A DNA stretch of 17,188 nt, taken from assembly GCA_003153055.1 (NCBI GenBank), contig PMBV01000092.1:5121-22308 (forward strand). The letters are read 5' to 3'. Below the pieces are notes generated by a model. It was given only the letters and a program-made list of their open reading frames with translations. It had not been told where the DNA came from and made no database searches. The position numbers and the translations under genes were made by a program. Source of the stretch: Myxococcales bacterium. GTDB lineage: Bacteria; Myxococcota; Myxococcia; Myxococcales; Myxococcaceae. Shown here in pieces: positions 1 to 8,770 of the stretch (position 1 is the first letter of the stretch; every line of letters begins with the position of its first letter).

Positions 1-269
1 TCGTTGACGCTCATCGCCACCAGGTCGATGCCCACGGTGTCGTGGCGGTCCATCGCGAAGGCCAGCTTCAGCTTGGTCCCCACGCCATCGGTGCCGCTCA
101 CCAGCACTGGCTCTTTGTATTTTCCGGGAGGTATCGCGAAGAGGCCGCCAAAGCCCCCCACGCCCGAGAGGAGCTCCGGACGCCGGGTCCGCGCCGCGAG
201 TGGTTTGATCCGCTCCACCAACGCGTCGCCCGCCTCGATGTCGACTCCCGCCTGCTTGTAGGTCGTCAC
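1..269 (-). CDS. purM: Phosphoribosylformylglycinamidine cyclo-ligase (AIR synthetase), 5' part only
   Basis: Catalyses the ATP-dependent closure of FGAM to aminoimidazole ribonucleotide, a cytoplasmic step of de novo purine synthesis. Read on the minus strand, the first 89 codons give [20 protein letters not shown], then a glycine-rich GVGGFGGLF loop, then [15 protein letters not shown] and [11 protein letters not shown]. These are the characteristic N-terminal blocks of PurM, including the GTDGVGTK motif. The start is the GTG at 269-267: an ATG slightly upstream is out of frame, and the protein begins at the usual place for the family. The remainder (roughly three quarters of a typical 340-350 residue enzyme) lies beyond the left edge. 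It is divergent from the adenylate cyclase gene, with 86 bp between the starts and no clear promoter hexamers in it. Identity is secure; only the exact start is open. Confidence 0.93.
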   Translation of the reverse strand, partial: MTTYKQAGVDIEAGDALVERIKPLAARTRRPELLSGVGGFGGLFAIPPGKYKEPVLVSGTDGVGTKLKLAFAMDRHDTVGIDLVAMSVN

Positions 270-355
270 GGCGGGGCTTGTACCCGAGGCACCGCCGGGG
301 AGCCATTGTTTGCGACGGCAGACTGGGCCCCTTGTGGCTACGCTTCCACTGGGCC

Positions 356-2686
356 ATGGCCGCGCTCCTGTCTCGCTGGAAATTCGAGTTGCTTTCCCTC
401 GGAATTGCGGCCGTCTTCGTCGTCCTACACTGGGAGACGTCGACCCCCATCGCCGGCCTGTCGACCTCGAGCCAGGGTGGCGTGGTGCACCGCTCCATCG
501 AGTCGCTGGAGGGGAGGGTGACCGACCTGCTCTTCCGGGCGCGCGGCAGCCGGCCCGCTGACCCTAACGTGGTGCTGGTCGAGCTCGACGAGCGAGGGGC
601 CCAGAGGTGGGGGCTGTGGCCGTGGTCGCGCGCGGTGTCGGCGCAGATCATCGACCGGCTGCTCGACGCCAAAGCCAAAGTGCTGGGCCTCGATCTGGCC
701 TTCACCGACGCGGTGAGCGAAGACGAGAGCGCCAAGGCGGCGTTGGCCGCCCTCTCCGAGGAAGGCGCGCTGTCTCCGGGCCTCCACCGGCTCCAGGGCG
801 CCCTCGAGGCTCGCCTGGCCGACTCGCCCGATGCGCGCCTCGAGGCCGTGCTGAAGAAAGGAGGCCCTCGCATCGTGCAGGGGCTGGTGCCGTACAACGA
901 GCGTGAGGCCTCGGGCTTCTCTCCCGCGCTGGTCGAGCGATACCGCCAGGGTGTCTCGCCCCAGCTCATCACCAGGGTCGCGGGGACGGTGAAGGGCTCC
1001 TTCCGAGAGCTCCCCATCGAGCGCCTGGCCGTCTTCAGGCTCACCGGGGTGCAGACGCCGCTGCCGCGGTTCGCCGACGCCGGGAATCTCTACGGCCACT
1101 TCAGCACCGTCACCGACGTCGACGGGACCACCCGGAGAGCCGCCAGCCTCGCGGCCATCGCCAACCCACCTGGGCTGGTGCCCTCGCTCGGCTTGAGGGT
1201 GGCGGCCGCCTGGCTCGACGCGACGATCGAACCGGTGGTGGCTGACGGCGACGATCTCACCGCCATCGATCTGCGCCTCCCCCAGGGCGGCCGAGTGCGG
1301 GTGCCGATTCAAGACGAGGTGGCCTTCACCCTCATCAACTACCCTGGGCCCAAGTCGGTCTTTCGGCGCCTCAGCTCGGTGGACGTGTTCGACGGCGCCT
1401 TCGACCCCAAGGCCGTGGAAGGGAAGGCGGTGCTGCTGGGCGTCACCATCACCGGCAGCTCGGGCGATCAACGCGTGACCCCCTTCGAGGAGTTCTCAGA
1501 GGGCCTGGTCACCCACGCGTCACTGGTGTCGAACGTGCTGTCCGGCGACTTCCTCGATCGCCCCGACTTCATGCGACCGCTCGAGCTAGGGCTGATGATG
1601 CTCCTTGGGCTGGGCCTTGCCCGGCTCGTGCCCAGAAGCGCCTTTGCCTGGAAGATCGTGCTGGTGACGTCGGCTGTGGCGGGCTGGAGCGCGCTCACGT
1701 TCGGGTTGTTCACCGTGGGGCTCCGGCTGGCCTGGGTGGTCCCGACCGTGGACCTCGTGGTGACGTCGGCGGGGGTGATCTTCCTCAGCTACCTGCTGGT
1801 CGACCGGGAGAAGGCCAAGCTGAGGAGCACCTTCTCGCGGTACCTGGGCGAAGACGTGATCGACGTGGCCATGGCCGACCCAGAACGGCTCAACCGGGGC
1901 GAGAAGCGCGAGATGACGGTCCTCTTCTCCGACATCAGGGGGTTCACTTCGCTGGCCGAGCGGATGTCGCCCGAGAAGCTGGCGGCGTTCATCAACGAAT
2001 ACCTCTCACCGATGACCCGCATCGTCTTCGACGAGAAGGGGACCTTGGACAAGTACATCGGTGACGCGGTGATGGCGTTCTGGAACGCCCCGGTGGAGCA
2101 GCCGGATCACGCGCTGAGGGCCTGCCGGGCGGCGGTCAAGATGCTCCAGAAGCTCGACGAGCTAAAGACCGTCTGGCGGGCGGCCCAGTACCCCGAGCTC
2201 GAGATCGGCGTGGGCATCAACACCGGGCCAATGGTGGTGGGTAACATGGGCTCCGACGTTCGCGTCGATTACACGGTGCTGGGCGACGCCGTGAATCTCG
2301 GGAGCCGCCTCGAAGGCACCACCAAACAGTACGACACCCGCATCGTCCTGGCCGAATCGACGTACCTCGCGGTGAGGGAGCACGTCGTCGCCCGGCGCCT
2401 GGGGGCCGTCAGGGTGAAGGGGCGGGAAGAGCCCGTGCGCATCTACCAGCTCAGGGCGTTGGGTGTGGCCGTCGGGACGGAAAAGGACACCATCACCACC
2501 TTCGAGGCTGGGCTCGACGCCTGGGCGCAGCGGCGGTTCGAGGTGGCCCGTGCGGCGTTTCAGACGGTCCTCGAGGCCTGGTCAGACGACACCCCGTCGA
2601 GGCTGTACTTGAAGGCGCTCGACGAATTCGCCACCACGCCTCCAGCCCCCGACTGGGATGGTGTCATCACCCTGGTGTCGAAATAG
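356..2686 (+). CDS. CHASE2-domain membrane adenylate cyclase (class III)
   Basis: Predicted to make cAMP from ATP at the inner face of the cytoplasmic membrane in response to an extracytoplasmic cue. The 776-residue protein has one transmembrane helix at about 9-25, a large periplasmic CHASE2 region (about 50-395), three more helices (about 409-425, 434-455, 460-482), a class III cyclase domain (about 515-695) and a TPR-like C-terminal tail ending in a PPAPDWDGV stretch. Catalytic residues are visible: metal-binding D526 ([10 protein letters not shown]) and D570 (GDAVMAFW), adenine-selecting K566 with T640 (DYTVLGD), and the transition-state pair N647 and R651 (NLGSRLEG). The K/T pair favours ATP over GTP, as known for class IIIb enzymes. 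The ATG at 356 sits just before the first helix; a TTG at 278 in the same frame would add 26 residues without family-like sequence. No strong ribosome-binding site is visible. A Crp-type cAMP sensor and a cAMP phosphodiesterase follow. Confidence 0.92.
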   Translation: MAALLSRWKFELLSLGIAAVFVVLHWETSTPIAGLSTSSQGGVVHRSIESLEGRVTDLLFRARGSRPADPNVVLVELDERGAQRWGLWPWSRAVSAQIIDRLLDAKAKVLGLDLAFTDAVSEDESAKAALAALSEEGALSPGLHRLQGALEARLADSPDARLEAVLKKGGPRIVQGLVPYNEREASGFSPALVERYRQGVSPQLITRVAGTVKGSFRELPIERLAVFRLTGVQTPLPRFADAGNLYGHFSTVTDVDGTTRRAASLAAIANPPGLVPSLGLRVAAAWLDATIEPVVADGDDLTAIDLRLPQGGRVRVPIQDEVAFTLINYPGPKSVFRRLSSVDVFDGAFDPKAVEGKAVLLGVTITGSSGDQRVTPFEEFSEGLVTHASLVSNVLSGDFLDRPDFMRPLELGLMMLLGLGLARLVPRSAFAWKIVLVTSAVAGWSALTFGLFTVGLRLAWVVPTVDLVVTSAGVIFLSYLLVDREKAKLRSTFSRYLGEDVIDVAMADPERLNRGEKREMTVLFSDIRGFTSLAERMSPEKLAAFINEYLSPMTRIVFDEKGTLDKYIGDAVMAFWNAPVEQPDHALRACRAAVKMLQKLDELKTVWRAAQYPELEIGVGINTGPMVVGNMGSDVRVDYTVLGDAVNLGSRLEGTTKQYDTRIVLAESTYLAVREHVVARRLGAVRVKGREEPVRIYQLRALGVAVGTEKDTITTFEAGLDAWAQRRFEVARAAFQTVLEAWSDDTPSRLYLKALDEFATTPPAPDWDGVITLVSK

Positions 2687-2698
2687 GGTGAGCATCAT

Positions 2699-2726
2699 TT
2701 GACGGAACGAGAAACCAGTTTAAGAG
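2699..2726 (+). promoter_or_regulatory. Weak candidate sigma-70 promoter before the Crp-like gene
   Basis: In the 53 bp between the cyclase stop and the regulator start, a near-consensus -35 element TTGACG (2699-2704) is followed after 16 bp by TAAGAG (2721-2726), a poor -10 match at three of six positions. It may allow the regulator and phosphodiesterase to be transcribed apart from the cyclase. There is no clear Shine-Dalgarno sequence before the ATG at 2740. Confidence 0.25.
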
Positions 2727-2739
2727 TCGAGTTGCGACC

Positions 2740-3390
2740 ATGAGCGCCGAGGAAGCCCTCTTTCAGCGATTTGGCAAGGAATTCCCGAGCGGTACGCTCC
2801 TGTTCCGCGAAGGAGATCTGGGCAAGGAGATGTACGTCCTCCAGTCGGGCAAGGTGGCCATCTCCAAGACGGTGCGCGACGTCGAGAAGGTGCTCGCGGT
2901 GCTGGGGCCGGGAGAGTTCTTCGGCGAGATGGCCATCATCTCGAACAAGCCTCGCAACGCGTCGGCGCGGGTCGACGAAGACGCGCGGCTCTTGGTCATC
3001 GACCCCAAGACCTTCGAGGCGATGATCCGCGGGAACGCCGAGATCGCTGTGCGGATGATCAAGAAGCTGGCTGAGCGGCTGTCTGACGCTGATGCGCAGA
3101 TCGAGACGTTGCTGCTGGCCGACCCCGGCAGCCGCATCGTGCACCACATGCTGATGGCCTGTCAGGCGAACGGGCGCGAGGTCGACAACGGCATCGAGGT
3201 GGACTTCCCGGCGAGAGACTTGCCTCGGGAGCTGGCGGTGGGGGAGCCGGCCATTCGCACCATGCTGGTGCGCCTCGAGCGCGCTGGGCTCATCGAGGTC
3301 TCGGGTGACCGGGTGACGGTGGCCGACACTGGCAATCTCTTCGACTACCTCCGCTTCCTCGAGATGAAGTGGAAGTTCGGAGATCTCTGA
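2740..3390 (+). CDS. Crp/Fnr-family cyclic-nucleotide-binding transcriptional regulator
   Basis: DNA-binding regulator expected to respond to cAMP, given its position behind an adenylate cyclase. The 216-residue protein is the usual length for the family. Residues 10-95 form the cyclic-nucleotide-binding beta barrel, with the phosphate-binding cassette FFGEMAIISNKPRNASA: E63 would contact the ribose and R72 the cyclic phosphate, as in E. coli CRP. The residue after R72 is N73, where E. coli CRP has Ser83, so ligand contacts may differ somewhat. A long dimerisation helix (about 97-125) leads to a winged helix-turn-helix at about 158-196 (ARDLPRELAVGEPAIRTMLV, then RLERAGLIEVSGDRVTV). The phosphodiesterase start codon lies 1 bp past its stop, so the two are surely cotranscribed and probably translationally coupled. 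Target genes cannot be seen. An FNR role is unlikely because no N-terminal cysteine cluster is present. Confidence 0.9.
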   Translation: MSAEEALFQRFGKEFPSGTLLFREGDLGKEMYVLQSGKVAISKTVRDVEKVLAVLGPGEFFGEMAIISNKPRNASARVDEDARLLVIDPKTFEAMIRGNAEIAVRMIKKLAERLSDADAQIETLLLADPGSRIVHHMLMACQANGREVDNGIEVDFPARDLPRELAVGEPAIRTMLVRLERAGLIEVSGDRVTVADTGNLFDYLRFLEMKWKFGDL

Positions 3391-3391
3391 C

Positions 3392-4147
3392 GTGCGACTC
3401 AAGGTCCTCGGTCCACATGGCGGTGAGCTCCCCGGGTGTCGCAGCACCTGCTTCCTCCTCGACGAGACGTTCGCCATCGACGCTGGCGCGCTGACCCAGA
3501 CGTTGGCCCTCGAGGAGCTCAAGCGGGTCGACCACGTGCTCCTCACGCACTCGCACTTCGATCACGTGAAGGATCTGCCGATGCTGTCCGATGTGCTGGT
3601 CGGGCAGCGGACTCGGTCGGTCACGATTCATAGCAATACCCAGTGCATCCAGACGCTGCGAAAGAACCTCTTCAATGACCGGTTGTGGCCCGACTTCACG
3701 AGCATTCCGAACCGGCGCCAGCCGATCTTCAAGCTGAAGAGCTTTCGGCCCGGCGCGACCCTCACCATAGGAGGCTACAAGGTCAAGTCGGTGCAGGTGA
3801 CCCACCCGGTGGAGTCCTGCGGCTACGTCATCTCGGCAGACGGGGTCGCGTTGGGCATCTCGGGCGACACGGGACCAACCGACAAATTGTGGAAGGTCCT
3901 CCACGCCACGAAGAACCTCAAGGCGGTCATGGTGGAGTGCAGCCTGCCCAACGAGCTCCAGGTGCTGGCGAACGTCTCTGGTCATCTCACGCCCCAGACA
4001 CTGGCCATCGAGCTCGAGAAGCTCGACCGGCCCGACGTGGAGATCCTCCTGTACCACCTGAAGCCGGCCTACGTGGATCGGCTCAAGAAGGAAGTGAAGC
4101 ATCTGCCGGTGCACGTGCTCGAGCTCGACGAGCAGTACGAGCTGTAG
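3392..4147 (+). CDS. Class II-like 3',5'-cyclic-nucleotide phosphodiesterase (MBL fold)
   Basis: Predicted zinc-dependent hydrolase that opens cAMP to AMP. The 251-residue protein has a metallo-beta-lactamase fold with the signature THSHFDHVKDLPMLSD (H53, H55, D57, H58) and further metal ligands H138 (VTHP), D159 (SGDTGP) and H222 (YHLKP). The late blocks VECSLPNE and SGHLTP resemble those of class II cyclic-nucleotide phosphodiesterases such as yeast Pde1 and Vibrio CpdP, in contrast to glyoxalase- or RNase Z-type relatives. That subfamily call is from motif memory, so other MBL activities remain possible. There is no signal peptide, hence it is likely cytoplasmic. The GTG start at 3392 follows the Crp-like stop by 1 bp and the first residues (RLKVLGPHGG) match the normal first strand of the fold. 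Its 3' end faces the DUF4340 gene with only 3 bp between the stops. Context strongly supports cAMP as substrate. Confidence 0.8.
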   Translation: MRLKVLGPHGGELPGCRSTCFLLDETFAIDAGALTQTLALEELKRVDHVLLTHSHFDHVKDLPMLSDVLVGQRTRSVTIHSNTQCIQTLRKNLFNDRLWPDFTSIPNRRQPIFKLKSFRPGATLTIGGYKVKSVQVTHPVESCGYVISADGVALGISGDTGPTDKLWKVLHATKNLKAVMVECSLPNELQVLANVSGHLTPQTLAIELEKLDRPDVEILLYHLKPAYVDRLKKEVKHLPVHVLELDEQYEL

Positions 4148-4150
4148 CGA

Positions 4151-5614
4151 TCACCCGCCGTCGGAGGCTCCCGCGTCGGCGGGCGGTTCATCGAGCACCT
4201 CGGTGAGCTCGAACGGGAGCTCAGAGAACCGGGCCCCCTCACACTCGGCGACCTGGTTCTTCCTCCCGCGCACGAAGAAGCTCCCCTTGGGGTCCTTGAG
4301 CTCCGCGCCGATGACGAGCCGGCCGAGCTCGGCGCCGTCGGGCCCGAACAACGTGATGGACCTCGCTCGGGAGTCGATGCCGAACTTCGACCAGTCTCTT
4401 GGGCTGGTCTCGCCCCACGCCTTCGCTTTGAGGCTGGCCAGCGTCCACACAAGCGACGTCACCTTGAACACCTTGGCCTTTCCCACCCGCGGGGCGGCCA
4501 CCCGCCAGGCCTCGGCCGACGCATCGACCGACTCCTTGACCAGGGTGATCCGCTCGCCCCCGTGAGCCAAGACGATCTTCGTGACGGCGTCCTTGTTGAA
4601 CCGAAGGATCGACGTGTCCTCGAGGTCCGCGGGTCTTCGGTCGAGATGGCTTGGGGCGCCAGGCCCGACCTCCACCAGCACGGCCCCATCGGGGTCTTCT
4701 CTGAGCGCGAACCACCGAGCTCCGGCGTCGGACGCGAGCCGCGCGATGCGGATTCGCGCGATCCCTCCGCTCGTTGCCGTGAAGGTCGCGTCGACGGCCG
4801 GGGCCTCAAAAACACGCTTCGTCCCGAGCGAAGTCTCGGGAAACGACTGTGCTCGCTCCGACGCCAAGCCCGCCAACATGGAGCTGACCATCGCGCCGTC
4901 GGCCAGCGCCCGCATAGGCCGAACGATGGCCCAGTGCCCTTCGGTATCGCGCTCCAAGGACCAGGCGTTGCCGGCGCTCTTCACCGCGACGCTCTGGAGC
5001 TGGGCCTCGTCGACCCGCAGAACCTGCTTGTCCCTCAGCTCGAAGGTCGACTTGGCCAGAGCGTAGCGAACGCCACCCTGCACCGTGGAGACGGCCTTCT
5101 CCCCGTTCCGCCTGACGAACGTGGACCCATCGAAGGGGTTCTCGATGCCGCCCTCCAGCTCGAGCGTCCGTGGCTCGTGTCCAGCGCCCACCTCGGCAGT
5201 TGCCTTCACGGTGAAGGTCGGGTGAGCCAGCCCGTAGCGTTCGAGCGTGGCGTTGTCGGGGGCCTCGTCGAGGGTGGCCTTGAATTTGGCGGTCTCCAGC
5301 TGGCTCACCAGGGCGTCGACCACTGGCTTGTCCACCTTGGCCGAAACCGGTGCGACGATCCGCCAGAGTCCTCCTCGGGGTCGCTCGAGCCGGGTCGTCT
5401 CGCCTGCGAAGGTGATCGAGAGAGCGAGGAGCTCGACCGTTGGCTCACCGCCATCGGCGACCTTCTTGATCGAGAAGATCTGCTCGTCGTGGGCCTTCTT
5501 CTCCGCGGCGACCTGATCGGCCTCGTAGACACCTTTCCAGGCGTAGAGCCCGACAGCGCCGGCCGCGACGAGGAGCACCGCGAGGCCCACCAGGGTTCGG
5601 CTGGTCTGGCTCAT
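4151..5614 (-). CDS. DUF4340-type membrane-anchored protein of a Gld-like ABC cassette
   Basis: Last gene of the four-gene ABC operon. The 487-residue product has one N-terminal transmembrane helix or uncleaved signal (about 8-27, rich in V, A, L and G), a charged EKKAHDEQ segment, then a long soluble region facing outward. The region shows repeated modules of the DUF4340 kind: LERPRGGLWRI, WSLERDTEGHWAIVRP and WRVAAPRVGKAK are successive 'W-x-(I/V)-x-x-P' strands, suggesting internal repeats. No enzyme motif is visible. Proteins of this family are commonly found beside a GldA/GldF/GldG-type transporter, and the order here fits. Its molecular job is unknown; a periplasmic partner of the transporter is the reasonable inference. 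The start ATG at 5614 lies 9 bp after the stop of the preceding gene, with GGAG-like sequence in the gap. The acidic, Gly/Ala-rich C-terminus (PPADAGASDGG) looks disordered. Confidence 0.8.
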   Translation of the reverse strand: MSQTSRTLVGLAVLLVAAGAVGLYAWKGVYEADQVAAEKKAHDEQIFSIKKVADGGEPTVELLALSITFAGETTRLERPRGGLWRIVAPVSAKVDKPVVDALVSQLETAKFKATLDEAPDNATLERYGLAHPTFTVKATAEVGAGHEPRTLELEGGIENPFDGSTFVRRNGEKAVSTVQGGVRYALAKSTFELRDKQVLRVDEAQLQSVAVKSAGNAWSLERDTEGHWAIVRPMRALADGAMVSSMLAGLASERAQSFPETSLGTKRVFEAPAVDATFTATSGGIARIRIARLASDAGARWFALREDPDGAVLVEVGPGAPSHLDRRPADLEDTSILRFNKDAVTKIVLAHGGERITLVKESVDASAEAWRVAAPRVGKAKVFKVTSLVWTLASLKAKAWGETSPRDWSKFGIDSRARSITLFGPDGAELGRLVIGAELKDPKGSFFVRGRKNQVAECEGARFSELPFELTEVLDEPPADAGASDGG

Positions 5615-5623
5615 GGGGCTCCT

Positions 5624-7189
5624 TCAGCGCGAGCGGCGAGTCAGCCAGATGGTGAGGCCGACGCCGATGAGGAGGGTGGGCAAGATGTCCATCGACCACA
5701 GCCGAATGGTCGAGACCATCTCGGGGGTCAGGTCGATGGTGCTGATGTCGCGATCGGGCGGCCGAATGGTGATCCGCTGGGTCTGCTGGGTCGCCCAAGC
5801 GAAGGCGTTCATCGCCAGATCTCGATTGGGGTCATGCCCGAAGGCCCCCACGAGCAGATCCGAGTCACCGAACACGACGACCCGCGCCTCGTCGGTGCGC
5901 TTGTCGGTGGCCGCCGAGGTGTCGCGGGTGGCCAGCGCCGCCAGAGTGAGCTGGCCCTGGCGCTCGCCGGAGTCGGGCTGAGGATCCTGGTTGGGCGTCG
6001 ACTCGATCCACGCGTACGGGCTGGTGAGCACCAAGGGAGTGGTGACCACCCTCGGCAACAGGCCGGTCTTCAGCACAGTGATGGCGCGAGCGGTGGCGAA
6101 GATGACGTTGACCTTCGCCCGCGAGAGGAGCTTGGTGACCTCATGCTCCCCGAAGAAGGGGCTGATGATGAAGTAGGGCTGCTCCGGGCTCACCTTGGAA
6201 TCGGCCACGATCCCCGGCTCGAGCTCGAGGCCGTACTTCGCCAGGAGCGGCTCGAGGCCGGTCTCGACCAAGGGCTCGGCGAAGACCAGGAGTCGCCCAC
6301 CCTCCTCGAGGAACTGGGCGACCAGCTTCAGCTCGGGCTCAGTCACCTTGGACCGCGCTCCGGCGATGGCGATGGCCGAGGCATCTTTAGGGATCTCGTG
6401 TCGTTCGACGAGGTTCAGCGCCTCGGGGGCATAGCCCTCGTCTTCGAGGACCCGCTTGACCTGCGAGGCAGAACCCTGGGCGCTGTCTTCTTGCGAGTCT
6501 CTTCCTTCAAGGGGCCACTCGCCGTGACCCATGAGGAAGTACAGCTTCTGTGAGCCCACGGTGTTCAGCTTGATGAGGCCATTGGTGAGCTCTTGCTCGC
6601 CGAGCTGCGGATTGGCCAGCCGGGCGAGGTTGAGGGTCTGGTGGCTCTCCACGGCCGACTGGCGGATCAACACCGCCGCCGGTTGCCCCTGGTGAATCTG
6701 GTACCTCGAGGTGAGGTCGGGGTTCCTCCTCGGGTCCTTGAACTCGTACGAGAACTTGTCCGACAGCTGCTGGTAGCGGCGGAAGAGGTTCTCCACCTGC
6801 TCCACCGAGCCCTGCTCGGAGAAGGCGATGACCTTCACCGGCTCCTTGAGCTCCTTCATGGTCGACTCGGTCTGGGCCGACAGCGAGTAGATCTTCTTGG
6901 CGGTGAGGTCCCAGGTCTTGCCCCGCTTGGCGACGATGAAGTTGGTGGCTCCCAGGAGGCCGATGAGGACCACGCCCATCACCGCCGACGACGAATAGAA
7001 GAACGCCGAGCGCGCCCAGGTCGACAGGCGATCGCCGTTAGTCACGGCCCAGAGCGCGACCAGAGCCACGCCGAGCCCGAGCTTCACCGCGAAGATGATC
7101 GCCGAGCCCGAGGTGACGAACAGGGTGATGACGGAGGTGAGCACCAGCAGCAGCCCGACGCCGCCGGCGATCTTTCCCAAGGTTTTCAT
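5624..7189 (-). CDS. GldG-like ABC transporter auxiliary membrane protein (ABC_transp_aux family)
   Basis: Third gene of the ABC operon, 521 residues. The N-terminus has two close transmembrane helices (about 8-30 and 31-45) and a third at about 62-86 (SSSAVMGVVLIGLLGATNFI), followed by a large extracytoplasmic domain and a single C-terminal helix (about 501-517) ending in TRRSR. The extracytoplasmic part begins with WDLTAKKIYSLSAQTESTMK, a hallmark of the GldG / 'uncharacterised ABC-type transport system' family, and contains SQKLYFLMGHGE, EGGRLLVFAEP and a VVFGDSDLLVGAFG strand, which give a ThuA/GATase-like sandwich without an evident catalytic triad. In Bacteroidota GldG works with GldA and GldF and is required for gliding; the substrate of the related proteobacterial systems is not established. 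The start ATG at 7189 follows the permease stop by 13 bp. High confidence in the family, low in the role. Confidence 0.85.
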   Translation of the reverse strand: MKTLGKIAGGVGLLLVLTSVITLFVTSGSAIIFAVKLGLGVALVALWAVTNGDRLSTWARSAFFYSSSAVMGVVLIGLLGATNFIVAKRGKTWDLTAKKIYSLSAQTESTMKELKEPVKVIAFSEQGSVEQVENLFRRYQQLSDKFSYEFKDPRRNPDLTSRYQIHQGQPAAVLIRQSAVESHQTLNLARLANPQLGEQELTNGLIKLNTVGSQKLYFLMGHGEWPLEGRDSQEDSAQGSASQVKRVLEDEGYAPEALNLVERHEIPKDASAIAIAGARSKVTEPELKLVAQFLEEGGRLLVFAEPLVETGLEPLLAKYGLELEPGIVADSKVSPEQPYFIISPFFGEHEVTKLLSRAKVNVIFATARAITVLKTGLLPRVVTTPLVLTSPYAWIESTPNQDPQPDSGERQGQLTLAALATRDTSAATDKRTDEARVVVFGDSDLLVGAFGHDPNRDLAMNAFAWATQQTQRITIRPPDRDISTIDLTPEMVSTIRLWSMDILPTLLIGVGLTIWLTRRSR

Positions 7190-7202
7190 TTCGAGAGGCT
7201 CC

Positions 7203-8012
7203 TCAGGTCCACCGCTGGGCCTCGACTGACCGGTGGGTCAGCATGAGGAACAGCACGATGATGCTGGAGAAAAAGACCAGGGGGCGGAGATCGAGCACCC
7301 CCTTGAGCAGGCTCTGGAGCTGCGAGTCGAAGGACAGGTAGCTCAAGATCGATCGCAGGGGCTCGTCGGCGTTGGGCGCCAGTGACTTCACCAGCATCCA
7401 CCCCATGGCGATGGCGAAGGAGACCAGCGCCGACACCATCTGCGACTCGGTCAGCGAGCTGATGAACATGCCGATGGCCAGGTTGGTGGCGCCCCACAGC
7501 AACAGCCCGGCATAGCCCAAGAGCACTGTGCTCCACTCGAGCGATGAGCCCGACTCGCCATGGCCAATGAAGGCGAGGATCACCGGAAAGACGATGGTGA
7601 CTCCGAGCGTGCCCAGCACGATGCCCAGGCCGCCCAAGTATTTCCCGAGGACGATCTCGATCGGCCGCGTCGGAGTCGTCATCAAGAGCTCGAACGTCTT
7701 CTGCCTCCGCTCCTCGGCGAACAGCCGCATCGAGAGGAAGGGCGCGACGAACAGGGTCACGACCAGCACTACGCCCCAGAGGTTCACCACCACGCCGTCA
7801 GTCAAATTTCTGAAGGCCTGGTACTCGGGAGGCAACTGAGCCCAACCGCCCGGCACCTCGCGGACTGTGTCGTGCACCTGCTTGAAGCTCAGCAGCAGCG
7901 CCATGAAGAACAGCGAGGTGATGAAGGCCATGGCGGTGAACACCACCCAGGCCAGCGGCGTGGTCAGGTAGACCGTCAGCTCCTTCTTGGCGATGGCCCA
8001 CGTGTTTCTCAT
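7203..8012 (-). CDS. GldF-like ABC-2 type permease
   Basis: Membrane-spanning partner of the adjacent ATPase. The 269-residue protein begins MRNTWAIAKKELTVYLTTPL, the short amphipathic 'kelr.yf.sp' entry helix typical of ABC-2 permeases. About six transmembrane helices follow: AWVVFTAMAFITSLFFMALL, VVNLWGVVLVVTLFVAPFLS, a GIVLGTLGVTIVFPVILAFI helix, VLLGYAGLLLWGATNLAIGM, LVSFAIAMGWML, and a last one FFSSIIVLFLMLTHR. The block MRLFAEERRQKTFELLMTTP is the conserved cytoplasmic coupling segment of the family. It sits 6 bp after the ATPase gene, and its own stop is 13 bp before the GldG-like gene, so all are one operon. Exporter rather than importer is expected because no solute-binding protein is present, but the cargo is unknown. 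Confidence 0.88.
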   Translation of the reverse strand: MRNTWAIAKKELTVYLTTPLAWVVFTAMAFITSLFFMALLLSFKQVHDTVREVPGGWAQLPPEYQAFRNLTDGVVVNLWGVVLVVTLFVAPFLSMRLFAEERRQKTFELLMTTPTRPIEIVLGKYLGGLGIVLGTLGVTIVFPVILAFIGHGESGSSLEWSTVLLGYAGLLLWGATNLAIGMFISSLTESQMVSALVSFAIAMGWMLVKSLAPNADEPLRSILSYLSFDSQLQSLLKGVLDLRPLVFFSSIIVLFLMLTHRSVEAQRWT

Positions 8013-8018
8013 GTCTCG

Positions 8019-8735
8019 TCACTCCGCGGTGAGCTGAATGAACTTGTCCTCGAGGCCCGATTCCTTGCCTTCCGTGAGGGAGGCGAGGGACTCGTTGGCC
8101 ACGATCGTGCCCCGGTGAATGATGAGCACCTTCTCGCAGACGGCCTTCACCTCGGCGAGGATGTGCGTCGACAGCACCACCGTGTGCTTCCCACCCAGGC
8201 CCTTGATGAGATCGAGCACCTCTCGGCGCTGGCGAGGGTCGAGGCCCTCTGTCGGCTCGTCGAGGATCAGCAGCGCTGGGTCGTTGAGGAGCGCCTGCGC
8301 GATGCCCACTCGCTGCCGGTAGCCCTTCGAGAGCGTGCTGGTCAGCCGATCGAGCTCACTCAGGACGCCGGTCACCCGCGCCACGCGTTCGATCTCCTCC
8401 GCTCGCTTCTTGCTCGGAACTCCCTTGAGCTCAGAGACGAAGCGGAGATAGCCGCGCACCGTCAGCTCCGGGTACAGCGGCGGCGTCTCGGGCAAGTAGC
8501 CGATGCGCCGCTTGGCCTCGAGCGCCGACTCGAAGACGTCGAACCCGCCCACCTTCGCCGTGCCGCTCGTCGCCGACAGGAACCCGGTGAGGATCTTCAT
8601 GGTCGTCGACTTCCCCGCGCCATTGGGCCCCAGGAACCCGACGATCTCTCCGTCGGCGATGGAGAACGTCAGCGAGTTGATCGCCAGTCGATCGCGGTAC
8701 GCCTTGGTGAGGTTCTCCACCTCGATCATCGCCAT
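8019..8735 (-). CDS. ABC transporter ATP-binding protein, GldA/CcmA-like
   Basis: Energises the ABC-2 permease encoded next. The 238-residue protein contains a full nucleotide-binding domain: Walker A GPNGAGKS at 36-43, an [13 protein letters not shown] segment in the Q-loop position where the glutamine is replaced by glutamate (E84), signature LSKGYRQR at 135-142, Walker B LLILDE at 155-160, D-loop GLDP, and switch histidine H191. The LPE-type Q-loop is common in GldA/CcmA-like ATPases, so it is not by itself a defect. Two in-frame ATGs (8735 and 8729) are possible; the first is chosen because GGAG lies about 10 bp before it, though the second ([13 protein letters not shown]) also fits the family. 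It is the promoter-proximal gene of the operon and is divergent from the aspartate kinase gene. Confidence 0.93.
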   Translation of the reverse strand: MAMIEVENLTKAYRDRLAINSLTFSIADGEIVGFLGPNGAGKSTTMKILTGFLSATSGTAKVGGFDVFESALEAKRRIGYLPETPPLYPELTVRGYLRFVSELKGVPSKKRAEEIERVARVTGVLSELDRLTSTLSKGYRQRVGIAQALLNDPALLILDEPTEGLDPRQRREVLDLIKGLGGKHTVVLSTHILAEVKAVCEKVLIIHRGTIVANESLASLTEGKESGLEDKFIQLTAE

Positions 8736-8770
8736 CGGTCGAATGCTCCAGCGAAAGAGAAACGGCGCGG

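Noticed and set aside
425..1471. 348-codon minus-strand open frame opposite the adenylate cyclase CHASE2 region
   Set aside because: Shadow frame with low-complexity basic composition and no family signature; the plus strand gene is unambiguous.
2695..4114. Two minus-strand open frames opposite the Crp-like and phosphodiesterase genes
   Set aside because: They are antisense to well-supported genes, and their H-, R- and E-rich translations show no recognisable domain.
4562..6553. Long open frame of 663 codons on the plus strand opposite the DUF4340 and GldG-like genes
   Set aside because: It is an antisense shadow of GC-rich coding sequence: the translation is rich in R, G, H, E and L with no domain, while the minus strand encodes recognisable families with normal spacing.
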